NCBI GenBank assembly: GCA_029204225.1 | Contig: CM055107.1 | Span: 18,519,718 to 18,583,717 of the forward strand | Direction of reading: 5' to 3' | DNA from: Diphasiastrum complanatum | Taxonomy: Eukaryota > Streptophyta > Lycopodiopsida > Lycopodiales > Lycopodiaceae | DNA: 64,000 bases | Position numbers and translations under genes: made by a program | Shown here: positions 1 to 10,270 of the stretch, in pieces | Layout: each line of letters starts with the position of its first letter | Position numbering within the stretch: position 1 is the first letter of the stretch | Notes under the pieces: model-generated | Databases searched by the model: none | What the model was told of the DNA's origin: nothing | What the model saw: the letters and a program-made list of their open reading frames with translations, nothing else

Positions 1-245
1 TATTGATGAATCAGATTCAGAGCTATAAAATTTATTTTTTGATCAATAGTTTCTTATTGTCTAAATTGTCTTAAGTTGTCTCGTACTTCCGCATATAATT
101 TCCGCACGCATATTCAATCAGAGCTAATATTGTTCTATTAGTACATAGATCAGATAGAGACCCGATTGAAAACACTAATATTAGTTTGATTTATTCAAAC
201 TTTCATCGTCTTCTTTGTGGACGAATAATTACTATTTTTATTATA
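1..245 (+). repeat. Family A 5' LTR, right-hand part
   Basis: This is the end of a long terminal repeat cut by the window edge. It matches the LTR at 39583-39985 and ends just before a primer binding site. The usual terminal TTACA is TTATA here. Confidence 0.88.
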
Positions 246-246
246 G

Positions 247-258
247 TGGTATCAGAGT
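247..258 (+). other. Primer binding site (initiator-Met tRNA)
   Basis: TGGTATCAGAGT lies one base after the LTR end. It differs by one base from TGGTATCAGAGC, the usual plant copia site complementary to the 3' end of initiator-methionine tRNA, where minus-strand DNA synthesis starts. Confidence 0.9.
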
Positions 259-390
259 CTACGGAATTAAATATGATACAATGGTATAAGAGTATACAGG
301 TTCAAAGCTGATACAGTGATATCAGAACTAATCAGAGTTGATAGAGTGGTATCTTCACACCTCTCTTAGCATTCTTCATAATCCATCAGC

Positions 391-834
391 ATGCTTCATA
401 CACTTCAAAAGGCAATAGATGGACTTAAGGAGGAAGTAGAAGCTCATGAATGCTATGATGACAATGATGATTTCGAAAAAGCTCTATTTACTCAGAAGAA
501 TAAATCTTCTAAGAAGTCTATGTTTAAGAGGGAGACATTAAAGAAGAATGAGGCTAAGACTAATGAACAACAATCTGGAAAACAACAGAAGTATTCTGGT
601 GATAAGAAGATCTGCAATAGATGCAGAAGATCGGGTCACATAGGAGAAAAGTGTTGGTTAAATCCAAAGATTGAATGCATTTATTGTCATAAATGGGGTC
701 ATGCAATAGTAGACTGTTATCAGAATCCCAGAAATAAAAAGGAGCAGAATCGAAGCAAACCTTCAGATTCAAACTATGTTGAAGACAAAGCAGAATGCTC
801 CAAAGCAGCAGAAGACATGGCAACAAGGAACTAA
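391..834 (+). pseudogene. Family A gag, C-terminal part with two zinc knuckles
   Basis: A 147-codon open stretch encodes the C-terminal half of Gag, which packages the element RNA. A Lys/Ser/Glu-rich stretch precedes two CX2CX4HX4C zinc knuckles (CNRCRRSGHIGEKC and CIYCHKWGHAIVDC). Many copia Gags carry one knuckle, so a double knuckle is a family mark. The N-terminal half seen at 41560-42000 is missing, because leader sequence runs straight into codons for LQKAIDG. The ATG used here replaces an internal codon and is not a true start. Confidence 0.85.
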
Positions 835-892
835 GTAGCTTAAGTTAGTGCTGATCTATGCTATTCATCTAATTCTAAAACTCGAGAAGTCG

Positions 893-1120
893 TACTTGAT
901 TCGGGAGCCACCTCACATTTTGTTTCCTTGAAACAAATATTGTCTGAGTACAAGAAGACGAACTATTCGAGATTCATGCTTGGAGACGGTTCTAAGCATG
1001 TGGTTAATGGAACTGGTGTATTATGGCTAGACACGAATCAGGGAGACAAGAAACTAGAGGAAGTCCTCTATGTCCCTACTTTTGACAGAGATCTTCTATT
1101 TGTAGCTAAGATAAAAGCAC
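893..1120 (+). pseudogene. Family A protease fragment
   Basis: This is the start of the aspartic protease region that cuts the polyprotein. The catalytic motif VLDSGATSHF is encoded at about 893-922, followed by LGDGSKHVVNGTG and VLYVPTFD, typical of copia proteases. It breaks off at about 1112 where the deletion begins. Confidence 0.85.
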
Positions 1121-1800
1121 CAAAAGAGTTGTGGGCAGAAGCAGTGGCTACATCAAATTATCTTTAGAATCGTATTCTGACATCTCGAATACTGGATAAA
1201 ATTCCTCATGAGATATGGTGGAAGTTGAAGCCAAATCTAGCACATGTTCGGACATTCGGATGCACAATATATATGCACATACCAGATAAACTGAAAAAGA
1301 AACTCATGAAAAGATAGAACATGGTTTTCTGGTAGGATTCAAGTTACATTCTTCATATTATCGTGTCTATGTATCCAAAAGTGGCAAAATAAAAGTTGTT
1401 CCAGATGTTAAATCTGATAAGTCCAAATACATAGTAAACAGTGATCTAGTCGGTTATGAAATTCTCAAAAGCTATTATGAGCTACCAGACGACAGAAAGA
1501 AAACAAGCAAAAGATGAAAGAGAGATACGAGATTCAGAGGGAGGTCAAGATCGAGTACCTGACAGACTCCAATCGCCAGCTCAAATTCCAACAGAAAAGC
1601 TTGAATTAGAATCAAACTTGAAACCTGCAAAATCGAACTCAAAACCATCTTTGTGAAGATTTCATAGACAATGAATACCACCAAAAAGATACGGTTAGTA
1701 TGGTCTTAACACAACCATCAAATTTTGTGGATTCTCTAATGAACCTCAAACATTCAAGGAGGCTATTGATGGACTAGATAAAGATCGCTAGATTCAGGCA
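1113..1800 (+). pseudogene. Family A integrase C-terminal part and linker, broken
   Basis: Translated pieces match the family integrase C-terminal region (KELWAEAVATSNYL, then HEIWWK, then FLVGFKLHSSYYRVYV with a frameshift) and the hydrophilic linker to the reverse transcriptase. The catalytic core is deleted. Frameshifts and stops occur throughout. The open stretch at 1456-1656 is part of the linker. Confidence 0.75.
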
Positions 1801-2705
1801 ATGGAGGACAAAATGTCATCCATGTATAAGAACAATGTATGGACATTTGCACCTATACTAGATGGCAGAAAACCAGTCAAGTGCAAGTGGATCTACAAGA
1901 TCAAAACAGGTTCTGATGGAGAAAACATCAGATACTAAGCAAGGTTAGTTGCTAAAGGATTTTCACAATAGTATGGGATCAACTACACTGATACCTTCTC
2001 ACCGGTAGTCAAACATACATCAATTCGCTTTCTTGCACACAGAATTGGAAGAAGACTTATTCATGGACCAACCACTTGGTTTTGTAAACCAAGAATATCC
2101 TAAATACGGATGTCACATGAATAAAAGCATTTATCGTCTGAAACAAGCAGCCAGACAATGTTACAGCAAGAAGGACAAAATACTACGTTCCTTAGGCTTC
2201 AAACATCTATTTACTGAGTCAAATATCTATATCAAGCATGTCCAAAAAGAAATAATCATCTAGATGTCTATGTTGATGACACACTTATCTTCTCAAGAAG
2301 AAATAAGTTAATTTCAAATGTCAAAAGAGCCGTTTCTTGAGATATTTGAGATCACTGACCGAGGAGAAGCTAAAATCTATCTAGGCTTGCAGATCGTTAG
2401 AGATTCTGAAGGTGGTGCGTTGTAATTTCACCAACAAAAGTATACTCAAAAGATCATTGAAGACTTCAACATGCTCGAATGCAAAGGTGTACATACTCCC
2501 ATGATACTTGGAATAATACTAAGCAAGGCAGATTGTCTGCAGACTCTCGAGGAAGAGGAACGAATGGCCAAAACACCCTATCATAGGCTGATTGGATCAT
2601 TGTTATATCTAGGAGACAACACCAGACCTGATATAACATTTGCAATATACAGGCTGAGCCAATATAATCTGAACCCAAGATCATTGCATTGGAAGTTGGC
2701 AAAAA
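1801..2705 (+). pseudogene. Family A reverse transcriptase, broken
   Basis: The region encodes copia reverse transcriptase: WIYKIK, KARLVAKGFSQ with in-frame stops, MDQPLGFV, and SIYRLKQAARQCY where LKQA and W are usual. The VYVDDTL catalytic box is encoded near 2265-2288 but in another frame, because one base is lost just before it; the same loss is seen at 12842. A further frameshift follows near 2337. A deletion at about 2028 removes roughly 20 codons between the TSIR and FLHA motifs. Confidence 0.85.
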
Positions 2706-3071
2706 GCTTCGATTCTGCTCCTTTTTGTTTCTGGGATTCTGATAATAGTCTACTGTTGCATGACCCCATTTATGACAATAAATGCATTCAATCTTTGGAT
2801 TTAACCAACACTTTTCTCCTGTGTGACCCGATCTTCTGCATCTATTGCAGATCTTCTTATCACCAGAATACTTCTGTTGTTTTCCAGATTGTTGTTCATT
2901 AGTCTTAGCCTCATTCTTCTTTGATGTCTCCCTCTTAAACATAGACTTCTTAGAAGATTTATTCTTCTGAGTAAATAGAGCTTTTTCGGAATCATCATTG
3001 TCATCATAGCGTTCATGAGCTTCTACTTCCTCCTTAAGTCCATCTATTGCCTTTTGAAGTGTATGAAGCAT
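2706..3071 (-). pseudogene. Family A gag C-terminal part, inverted copy
   Basis: This encodes the same Gag region as 391-834, from LQKAIDG through both zinc knuckles, and shares its loss of the Gag N-terminus. The two copies therefore derive from one already deleted ancestor. The minus-strand frame runs on past the junction into meaningless antisense reverse transcriptase sequence, which is an artefact. Confidence 0.82.
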
Positions 3072-3203
3072 GCTGATGGATTATGAAGAATGCTAAGAGA
3101 GGTGTGAAGATACCACTCTATCAACTCTGATTCGTTCTGATATCACTGTATCAGCTTTGAACTTGTATACTCTGATACCATTGTATCATATTTAATTCCG
3201 TAG

Positions 3204-3215
3204 GCTCTGATACCA
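3204..3215 (-). other. Primer binding site (initiator-Met tRNA)
   Basis: GCTCTGATACCA on the plus strand is the exact complement of the plant copia primer site and lies one base from the LTR edge at 3217. Confidence 0.9.
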
Positions 3216-3216
3216 C

Positions 3217-3569
3217 TATAATAAAAATAGTAATTATTCGTTCATAGAGAACACGATGAAAGTTTGAATAAATCAAACTAATATTAGTGTTTTCAATCGA
3301 GTCTTTATCTGATCTATGTACTAATAGAACAATATTAGCTCTAATTGAATATGCGTGCGGAAATTATATGCGGAAGTAAGAGACAACTTAAGACAATTTA
3401 GACAATAAGAAACTATTGAACAAAAAATGAATTTTATAGCTCTGAATCTGATTCATCGATATACATCTCTTGTTGTCTTATCTCGCTTCACGTTCATTTC
3501 TTATCCTTTGTCAAGTAAACTCTGCGCTTTGTTAGTAGAAGCAAGATCTGTCTTATCAGTTGTTCTACA
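3217..3569 (-). repeat. Family A 5' LTR, short form
   Basis: This LTR of about 353 bp on the minus strand starts TGTAGAACAACTGAT (complement of 3569 leftwards) and runs to the primer site. Its inner end has decayed (TATAAT for TGTAAG). It lacks the CGAA-rich block and the TATA box present in the 3' LTR at 13840-14702. Confidence 0.88.
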
Positions 3570-3959
<390 letters not shown>

Positions 3960-4744
3960 TTTTGACATGTGTGTGTGTTATAGCATATTATTAATATAAC
4001 ATTTTACTCTTTGAATCTATCAACCCTACATTCTTTAATTTGATCTAGTTTGCTATTTTGGACATAGTTATTTATTTGGCAATTGAGGCCAATTTTCATA
4101 TTATATTTAGAATTTGACTTTTCAAAGCTATATACGTCTAAAAGAATTTGAATTACCACTTTTAGAAAGTGAAAAAAATAGCAATAGGTCAAGTTTAGTA
4201 GATTCAAAATTGAATGTTGGAGACATTGAATCTAGTCCACATTAAATGATAGGGTTTTTGTTATGGAGGGAAACCAAGCTCATTAATGATGCATGGATCT
4301 GTTACAAAAGGATGTAAACTCATGGGAGAAAGGATTCTTCTCTCTCTCATCTCATTTCATTCTTATACATGAGTTCTTTTGGGCTGATCTATCCATTGGT
4401 GCACTATCTTGATGATATCTTGCAATCTGGTGTGTAGAATGCTCATATTTTGCTATATTCGGATCCACACGTGAATTACAATAGGTTACTAATTTTGTAT
4501 GGACAGAAACATCATGTTATCATAAGTTCAATGTTTGATCAATATCATTTTGAGTTTGCATCTCTTTCATTAAGTAGATGTTGACTTTCTCCATTTCAAA
4601 TGGTGTAAATTGTGTTGTCATTCAAACCAAAGATCAATAGATGATTTTGGATCTTAATGATTGACAAAATCTTCACGTATAAAGTCTTTATAGGCCTTCT
4701 TGGTGGATAAGTATCCAACCATGATCCATGAACTTGGATCACCT
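3960..4744. repeat. C-tail repeat with LTR-like promoter region
   Basis: This tail recurs at 25180-25900, 34850-35600 (inverted), 37690-38058, 38241-39060 and 50620-51440. It holds TGTTGGAGACATTGAATC, an LTR-like start at about 4215, then sequence that in other copies has TATAAAAGG about 110 bp further on and a CT-rich stretch. It may be part of an LTR from another family. No coding sequence recognised. Confidence 0.6.
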
Positions 4745-5075
4745 TTTCATTAGAGGAGTTCTAAATCCAGAAAAGACCCTTTGTAAAGATTCTTTTTATA
4801 TTTTTCTCAATTTTTTCTTACACATGGACCAATCAAGACACTCAAATTTTAAATCTACGTAACGTAACTTTTTGAGACAACATTTTGATTCTACACTAAA
4901 AATGGCATAACTTTTTAGTGGTAAGTCCGAATTTAGCAAAGTTTGGTGCATTAGAAAGCTCTCAATAAGGGCTTTCCAATGATATGTTAGATGACATAGT
5001 TTTGAGCTATAATTAAAAAGTTATGGAAAGTCAAAAGTGTTAGTGCTATAATATTTTAATGATATAAACTACATC
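4745..5075. other. Foreign segment replacing C1 integrase end
   Basis: Sequence absent from the other C copies. Its first 120 bp (TTAGAGGAGTTCTAAATCC, then a poly-pyrimidine stretch and ATGGACCAATCA) is a diverged relative of 32063-32180 inside the Z unit. The rest, to about 5075, I do not recognise. Confidence 0.5.
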
Positions 5076-5477
5076 TTGCAAGCTTTGATCTTCACTGAGA
5101 ATTCCATCTCAACATATGCTTTGAATAATAGAAAATAATCATGCACCATAAATCTTGAAGAAAGAAGATACAACCTAGTATATCTTGTGAAATCATCAAT
5201 AAAAGTAACAAAGCAAGTGGCACCTTCCTTCCTTTTAGATGACACAAAATGTACATCTGAGTGTATCAACTCTAGTGGATGTGTAGTCTTGATAGAAGAC
5301 CTTGGAAATGGCTTCTTATGTGATTTTGCTATTGCACAAGCTTCACATGGCTTGATCTATTTGGAAAGTGATCTTGGTATGCCAATTTCTTTTGCATCCT
5401 TGACCATAGAAAACATGGATTTGAAATTTGGATATCTCAATCTCCCATGCCATAATTCCTCCTTGGAAATATTAGTC
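5069..5477 (-). pseudogene. Family C integrase N-terminal part
   Basis: The minus strand encodes the GAG-pre-integrase and start of the integrase core. Fragments such as WHGRLRYPNFKSM, then VHFVSSKRKEGATCFVTFIDDFTR and FKAYVEMEFS are typical of copia integrases, with the catalytic aspartate context HSDVHF. Frames are broken by a stop near 5355 and the core ends at the foreign segment. Confidence 0.75.
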
Positions 5478-6308
5478 CTAAAAGACAACATCACAAGACT
5501 TTGCACTTTCAAGTGGATCTGACTTGAAAATGCCAGCATATCTAGATCCATGTGCTAGGATCTCATCATCTTTCTTAATAGTACAAGTATTGATATTCAA
5601 TTTCACATCAAGGCCATTTTCAAGCATCTTTCCAGCACTTGTGATGTTCTTTGTGAGTTTAGGAGCAAAAAGAACACTGGAAAGAGATAAAATCTTAGAT
5701 GACGCAAGCTTTAAGGGAATACTCCCAATTCCTTCAATAGTACATTCATGATCATTTTCTGTGTATATTAATTTCTTAATTCCTTCATAAGGTACGATAG
5801 AATGACAAGAATTCTTGTAGCAGCACATGTGTGATGAAGCTCCACTATCAATGTACCATGATCTATCTTTTTTGAAGGGTGTAGAGAAAAAACTTGATAA
5901 CATAAGGGATCCTTCTCCCTCACTTGCAATAGAGTCTTCTTTCTCATTGATGATGTTGGCTTGCTTGAGTTGATTCTTCTTCTTAAAGCAATTAGAGGCA
6001 TAATGCCCTTTCTTGCCACAAAAGAAACACTTGATCTTCGAACTTGGAGGCAAAATGATGTGATGAATCATCTTCTGGTCTTCGTTTAAGACATGATATT
6101 GTTGGTTCTTGTTCCTCTCTTTGAGCTTGTCTTTGACAAATAGAGATTTGTCATCTTCAATTTGAATAAGAGATAGCTTGTCCATTTTCAAAAGCTTGTA
6201 CTGTTGTCTTGCTTCCTCGGAAATAAGAATTTCTTGAAGGGTATCCAAACTTGTTAACTCATCCTTGATAGCAAAGGATTGGACAAGATTGTCATAGTCT
6301 TCTTCCAT
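5478..6308 (-). pseudogene. Family C Gag C-terminal part and protease
   Basis: A 276-codon minus-strand frame encodes the Gag C-terminus with one zinc knuckle (CFFCGKKGHYASNC), a Lys-rich linker, and the protease with catalytic motif WYIDSGASSHMC followed by LSLSSVLFAPKLTKN. The frame continues upstream as Gag at 6372-6773 but is cut by a TGA. This is the longest open stretch of C in the window. The ATG chosen by the frame is a Met inside Gag (GMEEDYDN). Confidence 0.85.
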
Positions 6309-6371
6309 GCCATTAAGTATGACTTGAACTAGCTCATCTTGGTTGGCTGTGACTCCAACAGAAGCAAGGTC

Positions 6372-6773
6372 TCAATGAAGATCTTTAATTTTCAACACAT
6401 AATTAGAAGCACTCTCCTCACTTCTTTGGAAACTTTCACTAATTTGATTTCTAAGAGTCAGTATTCTAGAGGTATTCTTGGCCTCATATATTGCCTTGAG
6501 TGCATCCCAAGCTTCCTTAGCAGAAGTAAAAGATCCAATTTCTCTTAAGATCTCATTAGAGACATTCATTTTTATAAAATGAAGAGCCATCTTAGCTCTC
6601 TTTTTATATTTTTGTACTTCTAGTTGTACTTGAGTCTCCTCCTCAAGTCCTAGTACAATGTCCATTACATCTTGGAGTATTAGAATAGACTCCATTCTAA
6701 CCTTCCAAATAGAGTAGCTAGAGGTGTTTAGTCTTTCACTAGCTTCTAAGAGATATCCTCTAACAGATGCCAT
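6372..6773 (-). pseudogene. Family C Gag N-terminal part
   Basis: Starts at the likely true Gag start (MASVRGYLLEASERL) and encodes the copia Gag core (YSIWKVRMESIL, then AKEAWDALKAIYEAKN, then RNQISESFQ). It ends at a TGA after IKDLH. The same TGA stands at the same place in the copy at 27365-27766, so it predates their separation. Downstream codons keep reading as Gag, which shows the TGA is a mutation and not the natural end. Confidence 0.85.
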
Positions 6774-7520
6774 TAGATGTGAAAAATCATAGTAATGAAC
6801 AAAAAATATGTTGCTTCTCTCTCACTATAGGAAATACAAAGGGTTTACTACCAAATCCTAGGCAAGATCTTGCAACCATATATGAGATAGATCTCAAAAT
6901 TTCTACCAATGTTTTGCAAACTAGATCAACCTCTCACTTTGAAATGGAGTTTAGACAATTTTTTGTATTAACTTTCTTTGGCACGTGTAGAATGCTCAAA
7001 GAAAACACAATTGACTCAAATACAATCACTTTGTATGAAACAATGTGTCAAACAACACAAAACAGTGTCTAGATCTCAAGTTTGGAAGATTGGTATATGC
7101 GAATATGGAATTTTGGATCAAACATTTTTTTTTTTGTCAAATCAAAAAGTGTCCACTTGGGTCTAGGACAATCTCTACCCTTATTTAAGAGCCTCTAGCT
7201 CTTGATTGTCTCATCAAATTGATTTGAAACAAATCACAATGGAATCTAGACTTTGCTAGCTTTCCAACAAGCTATCTAGTCACTATCTTTGGATTTAGCA
7301 ACAAAGAGAATAAAAGGATTGAAGTGTACTGATTTTCACAGGTGTGAAATCTCAAAAATCCATACAATCACTATTCAGACCTGAAAACTTCAATTTCTAA
7401 CTCTTTGATCCACAAACTTCTCAAGCGATGATAGAAAAATGTGGAAAACTGCTTTCTAGCTTGAATAGATTTCAAAAAATTTCATACATGAAATGATTAT
7501 AGCATGCAAAGCTTAGTTTG
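6774..7520 (-). other. Family C untranslated leader
   Basis: About 750 bp between the primer site and gag, repeated nearly unchanged at 27767-28495. It holds several CACGTG-type words. Short open frames here are not conserved as protein. Confidence 0.75.
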
Positions 7521-7532
7521 GCTCTGATACCA
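7521..7532 (-). other. Primer binding site (initiator-Met tRNA)
   Basis: GCTCTGATACCA, an exact complement of the plant site, directly abuts TGTGAAATTT of the LTR. Confidence 0.92.
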
Positions 7533-8186
7533 TGTGAAATTTCCAGCAAGTTCACATGTGTGGGATATGGACCATCAATGTGTGAATGATCTTCCTAAGC
7601 TTTGTGTTAGCACATAGATCAATTGAAGAGTGAAATTCACAATCTATCTCTAGATTCTATGGCTTAATCACAATCTAGCATGCTAATTATCAAACAATAA
7701 TTACTTTCACACGTGTGGGAAAAGTACAAAGAAAATTAATGCATGAGAGAAACCTGCTCCTTGAGTTAGAGAGAGAATGACAATTGAAGCTTTAGTAAAA
7801 ATCCAAATTGACAAGAGAATAGCTTCAATGCATGATTCATCATCCAAAATTTGTTAGAGATCCCACATACATATATATGAGATGGTACTAGATCAAGGTG
7901 GCCCTAGCCTCCAATCACATTTTCCCACTTCTAAGAGTAGTATCTACCTAAAATATGACACCTATCACTTTGCATGTAGAGAAATGCAACTACATCTATG
8001 AACTTTCTACATATGTCACTTTCTAGAATACAAATGTACAAATGTTCATGCATGTGCCAATACAAGTCTTAGTTTGCTTTGCATGTCACTTGTGGCAAAC
8101 TAAACTTTATGCATGTGTAGTGGCTCGAGTTTCTACTAGGCCAAATTTGGCTTTTCATGTCTAACAACTACATGCATGTGTTGACA
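7533..8186 (-). repeat. Family C 5' LTR
   Basis: Begins TGTGAAATTTCC next to the primer site. I place the outer end at TTGACA (8186) because it gives TG...CA ends, but no second LTR of this family is in the window to test it. A TATATAT stretch near 7870 on the minus strand could be the promoter. Confidence 0.6.
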
Positions 8187-8855
8187 GATTCCCTGCAACT
8201 GAGAATCTATTTGCTGTCTTTTGTTTTTCTTTACTTCTGCTTACAGGTTATACTGGTGTTTTGCCTGTCAGCGGAGAGTGTGGGCATTTAGGAAGTTTAT
8301 CTTTCTTGTTTCAGAGCCCATATCAGACATGAGGGAACTGATAATGATATAGCATATTTTCTTGCTTGTCAAAGGACACCAAGATAGGTCTCTCTTGAAC
8401 TAAAGTCACATGCTCATCTAGCAAACATGCAAGTCATGCATTCAACCAAGAAATCAGCATGAAAAATGGTTGCAATGCCATGAAATCCTACTCTACTAAT
8501 GCAAAACGAGTTTGAACAAATCCTTACAACTAAAACTAAGCTACACCTGCATTAATCCACAATACAAGAAACAAGAAACTAATCTAACAACATTTTAGAT
8601 GTCCAAGGATCAAGAAACACTTATTTCTTGATTCTTGGACAAACCAAGAACATCAAGAACTGGATTGTAAGTGAGACAATAAGATGTATTGCAACTTATT
8701 GTAATATTAATCACATTACTCACAGATGTAATTGTGCTTTATTATTTGATTAGTCGACATCCAATAAAAGGTCGACGAATGTGAGTACACAGATTGTGGT
8801 CATAATAATGTTATGATACATAATTTTCTATTTTAATTTATGTATATGGCCTCTA
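8187..8855. other. Unassigned single-copy sequence
   Basis: No gene or repeat recognised. At about 8701-8795 there is an inverted pair ACTCACA...TGTGAGT enclosing two GTCGAC sites, a possible hairpin or the edge of a small transposon. Confidence 0.4.
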
Positions 8856-9314
8856 ATGTTGATAAAAAATGTAATTCAATGTGTTAATAAGAAACAATTT
8901 TATAAAAATGCCATCCATTTTCATTCTGTGGCATTCCAAGATTTCTACCAAGGGGCCTTCTTTTTATCACTCTCGATATTACCCTTGGTTAGCAGAGTAT
9001 TTTGGAATGTCTTCGGCCTCCTAATAACCCTCCCTATAATCCTCCTTATAGCCCTTTTTAGAACCCTCCTTACAACTCTCAGTTACCATGGATTTTTGAA
9101 ATGTCCTTGGCCTCCTTATAACCCTCCTTATAAGTCTCTTAAAAACATGTTCAAATATGCAAGGCTTATACTGAGGCCAACCTACAAACCCTGCACTAAA
9201 GCTTTCCACTACCCCCATGCGTCTTCTTTTATTCTATATCTCAAAAGAATGCTCAAAAAAAGTGCTGGAAATCATGCATCTTGTTGTAGTGCATCGGGTT
9301 TTGACAATCTGTGA
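8856..9314 (+). other. Open frame over imperfect CCTCCTTATAAC repeats, probably not a gene
   Basis: A 152-codon frame is open on the plus strand, and part of the other strand is open too. It is explained by repeats of about 10-12 bp (CCTCCTTATAACCC and variants) at 9018-9135 that contain no stop in these frames. I recognise no protein domain and see no other copy. I would not call it coding without transcript support. Confidence 0.3.
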
Positions 9315-9431
9315 GTGAATTTTTTTCATTTCACCCATGGTTCACCAATTATGTAGCACATGGCATGCCATGTAATATTAACTACATTCTATCTCTAGCT
9401 ACAAGAAGATACTAACGAAATACAAAAATTT

Positions 9432-9765
9432 TCAATAGATGTCAATGTAAACAAACGCGTCGCTTGTGAGGACCTCAACAATCGCTAAAGCATCTTCCTT
9501 CAATGGTATTGTGCTCACTAGCTTTTCATTTTCCAATACCACAAAAGGCTTGAACACCATAGCATGAGCCACTATCTCATGTGAATAATTCACAGCCATC
9601 AAACTTTCTCATGTAAAACAAATTGTATAGTCTATGTGATAATGCAAGTACCAAACTTGTGTAGATATCAAATCATCATTGTCATGAGCAATATCCACTT
9701 TTAAGAGACTAAATCTTATTTTTGTGCATACATTACGAGTTTGATAGGTTGAAAAACTCAAAATT
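9432..9765 (-). pseudogene. Unrecognised gene fragment in F block
   Basis: The minus strand reads through about 110 codons with a single TGA near 9606. Pieces include KVDIAHDNDDLISTQVW before it and SHEIVAHAMVFKPFVVLENE and STIPLKEDALAIVEVLTSDA after it, ending at a TGA at 9432-9434. The composition looks like a normal cellular protein and not a retroelement, so this may be a captured host exon, but I cannot name it. The TGA is present in all four F copies. Confidence 0.45.
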
Positions 9766-9833
9766 ATAAAATATAAAAGGTATTTGACACATTTGAGAAC
9801 AAAATTTTGAGGAAAGATATTAGTTTAGAATAT

Positions 9834-9986
9834 TTTTTGCAGCCTCCAAACATAGCACACCGACGTGCTTAGTAAAATAGCTATAATTCTTTTGTAGCCT
9901 TCAAAAATAGCAAGCTAGTGTGCTAAGTAAAACATGAAGTTTTGCAGCCCCCCAAAGATGGCATGTCGGCGTGCTAGGCAAATCAG
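9834..9986. repeat. Three ~50-bp repeats, each with a hairpin
   Basis: Three imperfect copies begin TTTTGCAGCC or TTTTGTAGCC and hold an inverted pair: AGCACACCGACGTGCT, TAGCAAGCTAGTGTGCTA and GGCATGTCGGCGTGCT. The arrangement is kept in all F copies. Confidence 0.75.
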
Positions 9987-10270
9987 TTCAAAAAAAAAAA
10001 ATTAACTTCAAGATTTTCTTACTTTGGGATTTCATTATGGGATTCTTAACTATGTATAACCAAACCACAATTCTTAATAATAAATATTCAAGTAATGGCA
10101 TACCCATATCATGGCATACATCAATGAGCCAATAACTCAATGATAAATAAACTTTTCCTTCTGCTCCACTTCTTGTTAACTCCTTTGATAGTCCTTAGAA
10201 AATTTCAAATTTGGATCAATTGAAAATTTGTTGGGTATGCTTTAGAGGGTCACTTCTACTTGTTATTGGC

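Larger units (their letters stand above)
1..2705 (+). mobile_element. Family A Ty1/copia copy A1, decayed, plus strand
   Basis: This is the 5' part of a Ty1/copia retrotransposon in the order LTR, primer site, gag, protease, integrase end, reverse transcriptase. About 2 kb between protease and the integrase C-terminal part is missing compared with the copy at 39583-45568: the join is near 1112, where protease sequence runs straight into KELWAEAV-type integrase sequence. A second small deletion near 2028 removes part of the reverse transcriptase. The element stops at about 2705, inside the start of the RNase H region, where it meets an inverted piece of the same family. No frame is intact, so it cannot move by itself. 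Confidence 0.9.
2706..3569 (-). mobile_element. Family A 5' end, inverted, fused head-on to A1
   Basis: Read on the minus strand this is LTR (3569-3217), primer site (3215-3204), leader, then gag down to the two knuckles. At about 2705 it meets the plus-strand A1 copy inside sequence shared only as AAAAGC. The two halves are the same family in opposite orientation, so this is a true inverted junction and not one element. Confidence 0.88.
3960..8186 (-). mobile_element. Family C copia copy C1, minus strand
   Basis: Read on the minus strand: 5' LTR (from 8186), primer site, 700-bp leader, gag, protease, start of integrase, then a tail shared with the other C copies. No reverse transcriptase or RNase H is present here or in any C copy of the window, so C looks like a deletion derivative that would depend on other elements. 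A piece of foreign sequence at about 4745-5075 replaces the integrase C-terminal part. Confidence 0.85.
9400..10270 (-). repeat. F block copy F1, the fullest
   Basis: This block recurs at 35863-36499 (inverted), 46800-47640 and 52851-53460. It holds a broken gene of unknown function, three hairpin repeats at 9834-9986, and a further block encoding SLSYWLI-like sequence. F1 extends about 70 bp beyond the point where the other copies are joined to family C gag, so it is closest to the ancestral state. Confidence 0.8.

Noticed and set aside
2471-2902. 143-codon frame crossing the junction at 2705
   Set aside because: First half is A reverse transcriptase, second half is antisense gag; an accidental fusion.
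5187-5522. 111-codon plus-strand frame
   Set aside because: Antisense of family C integrase; repeats at 26152 and 51475 are likewise antisense.
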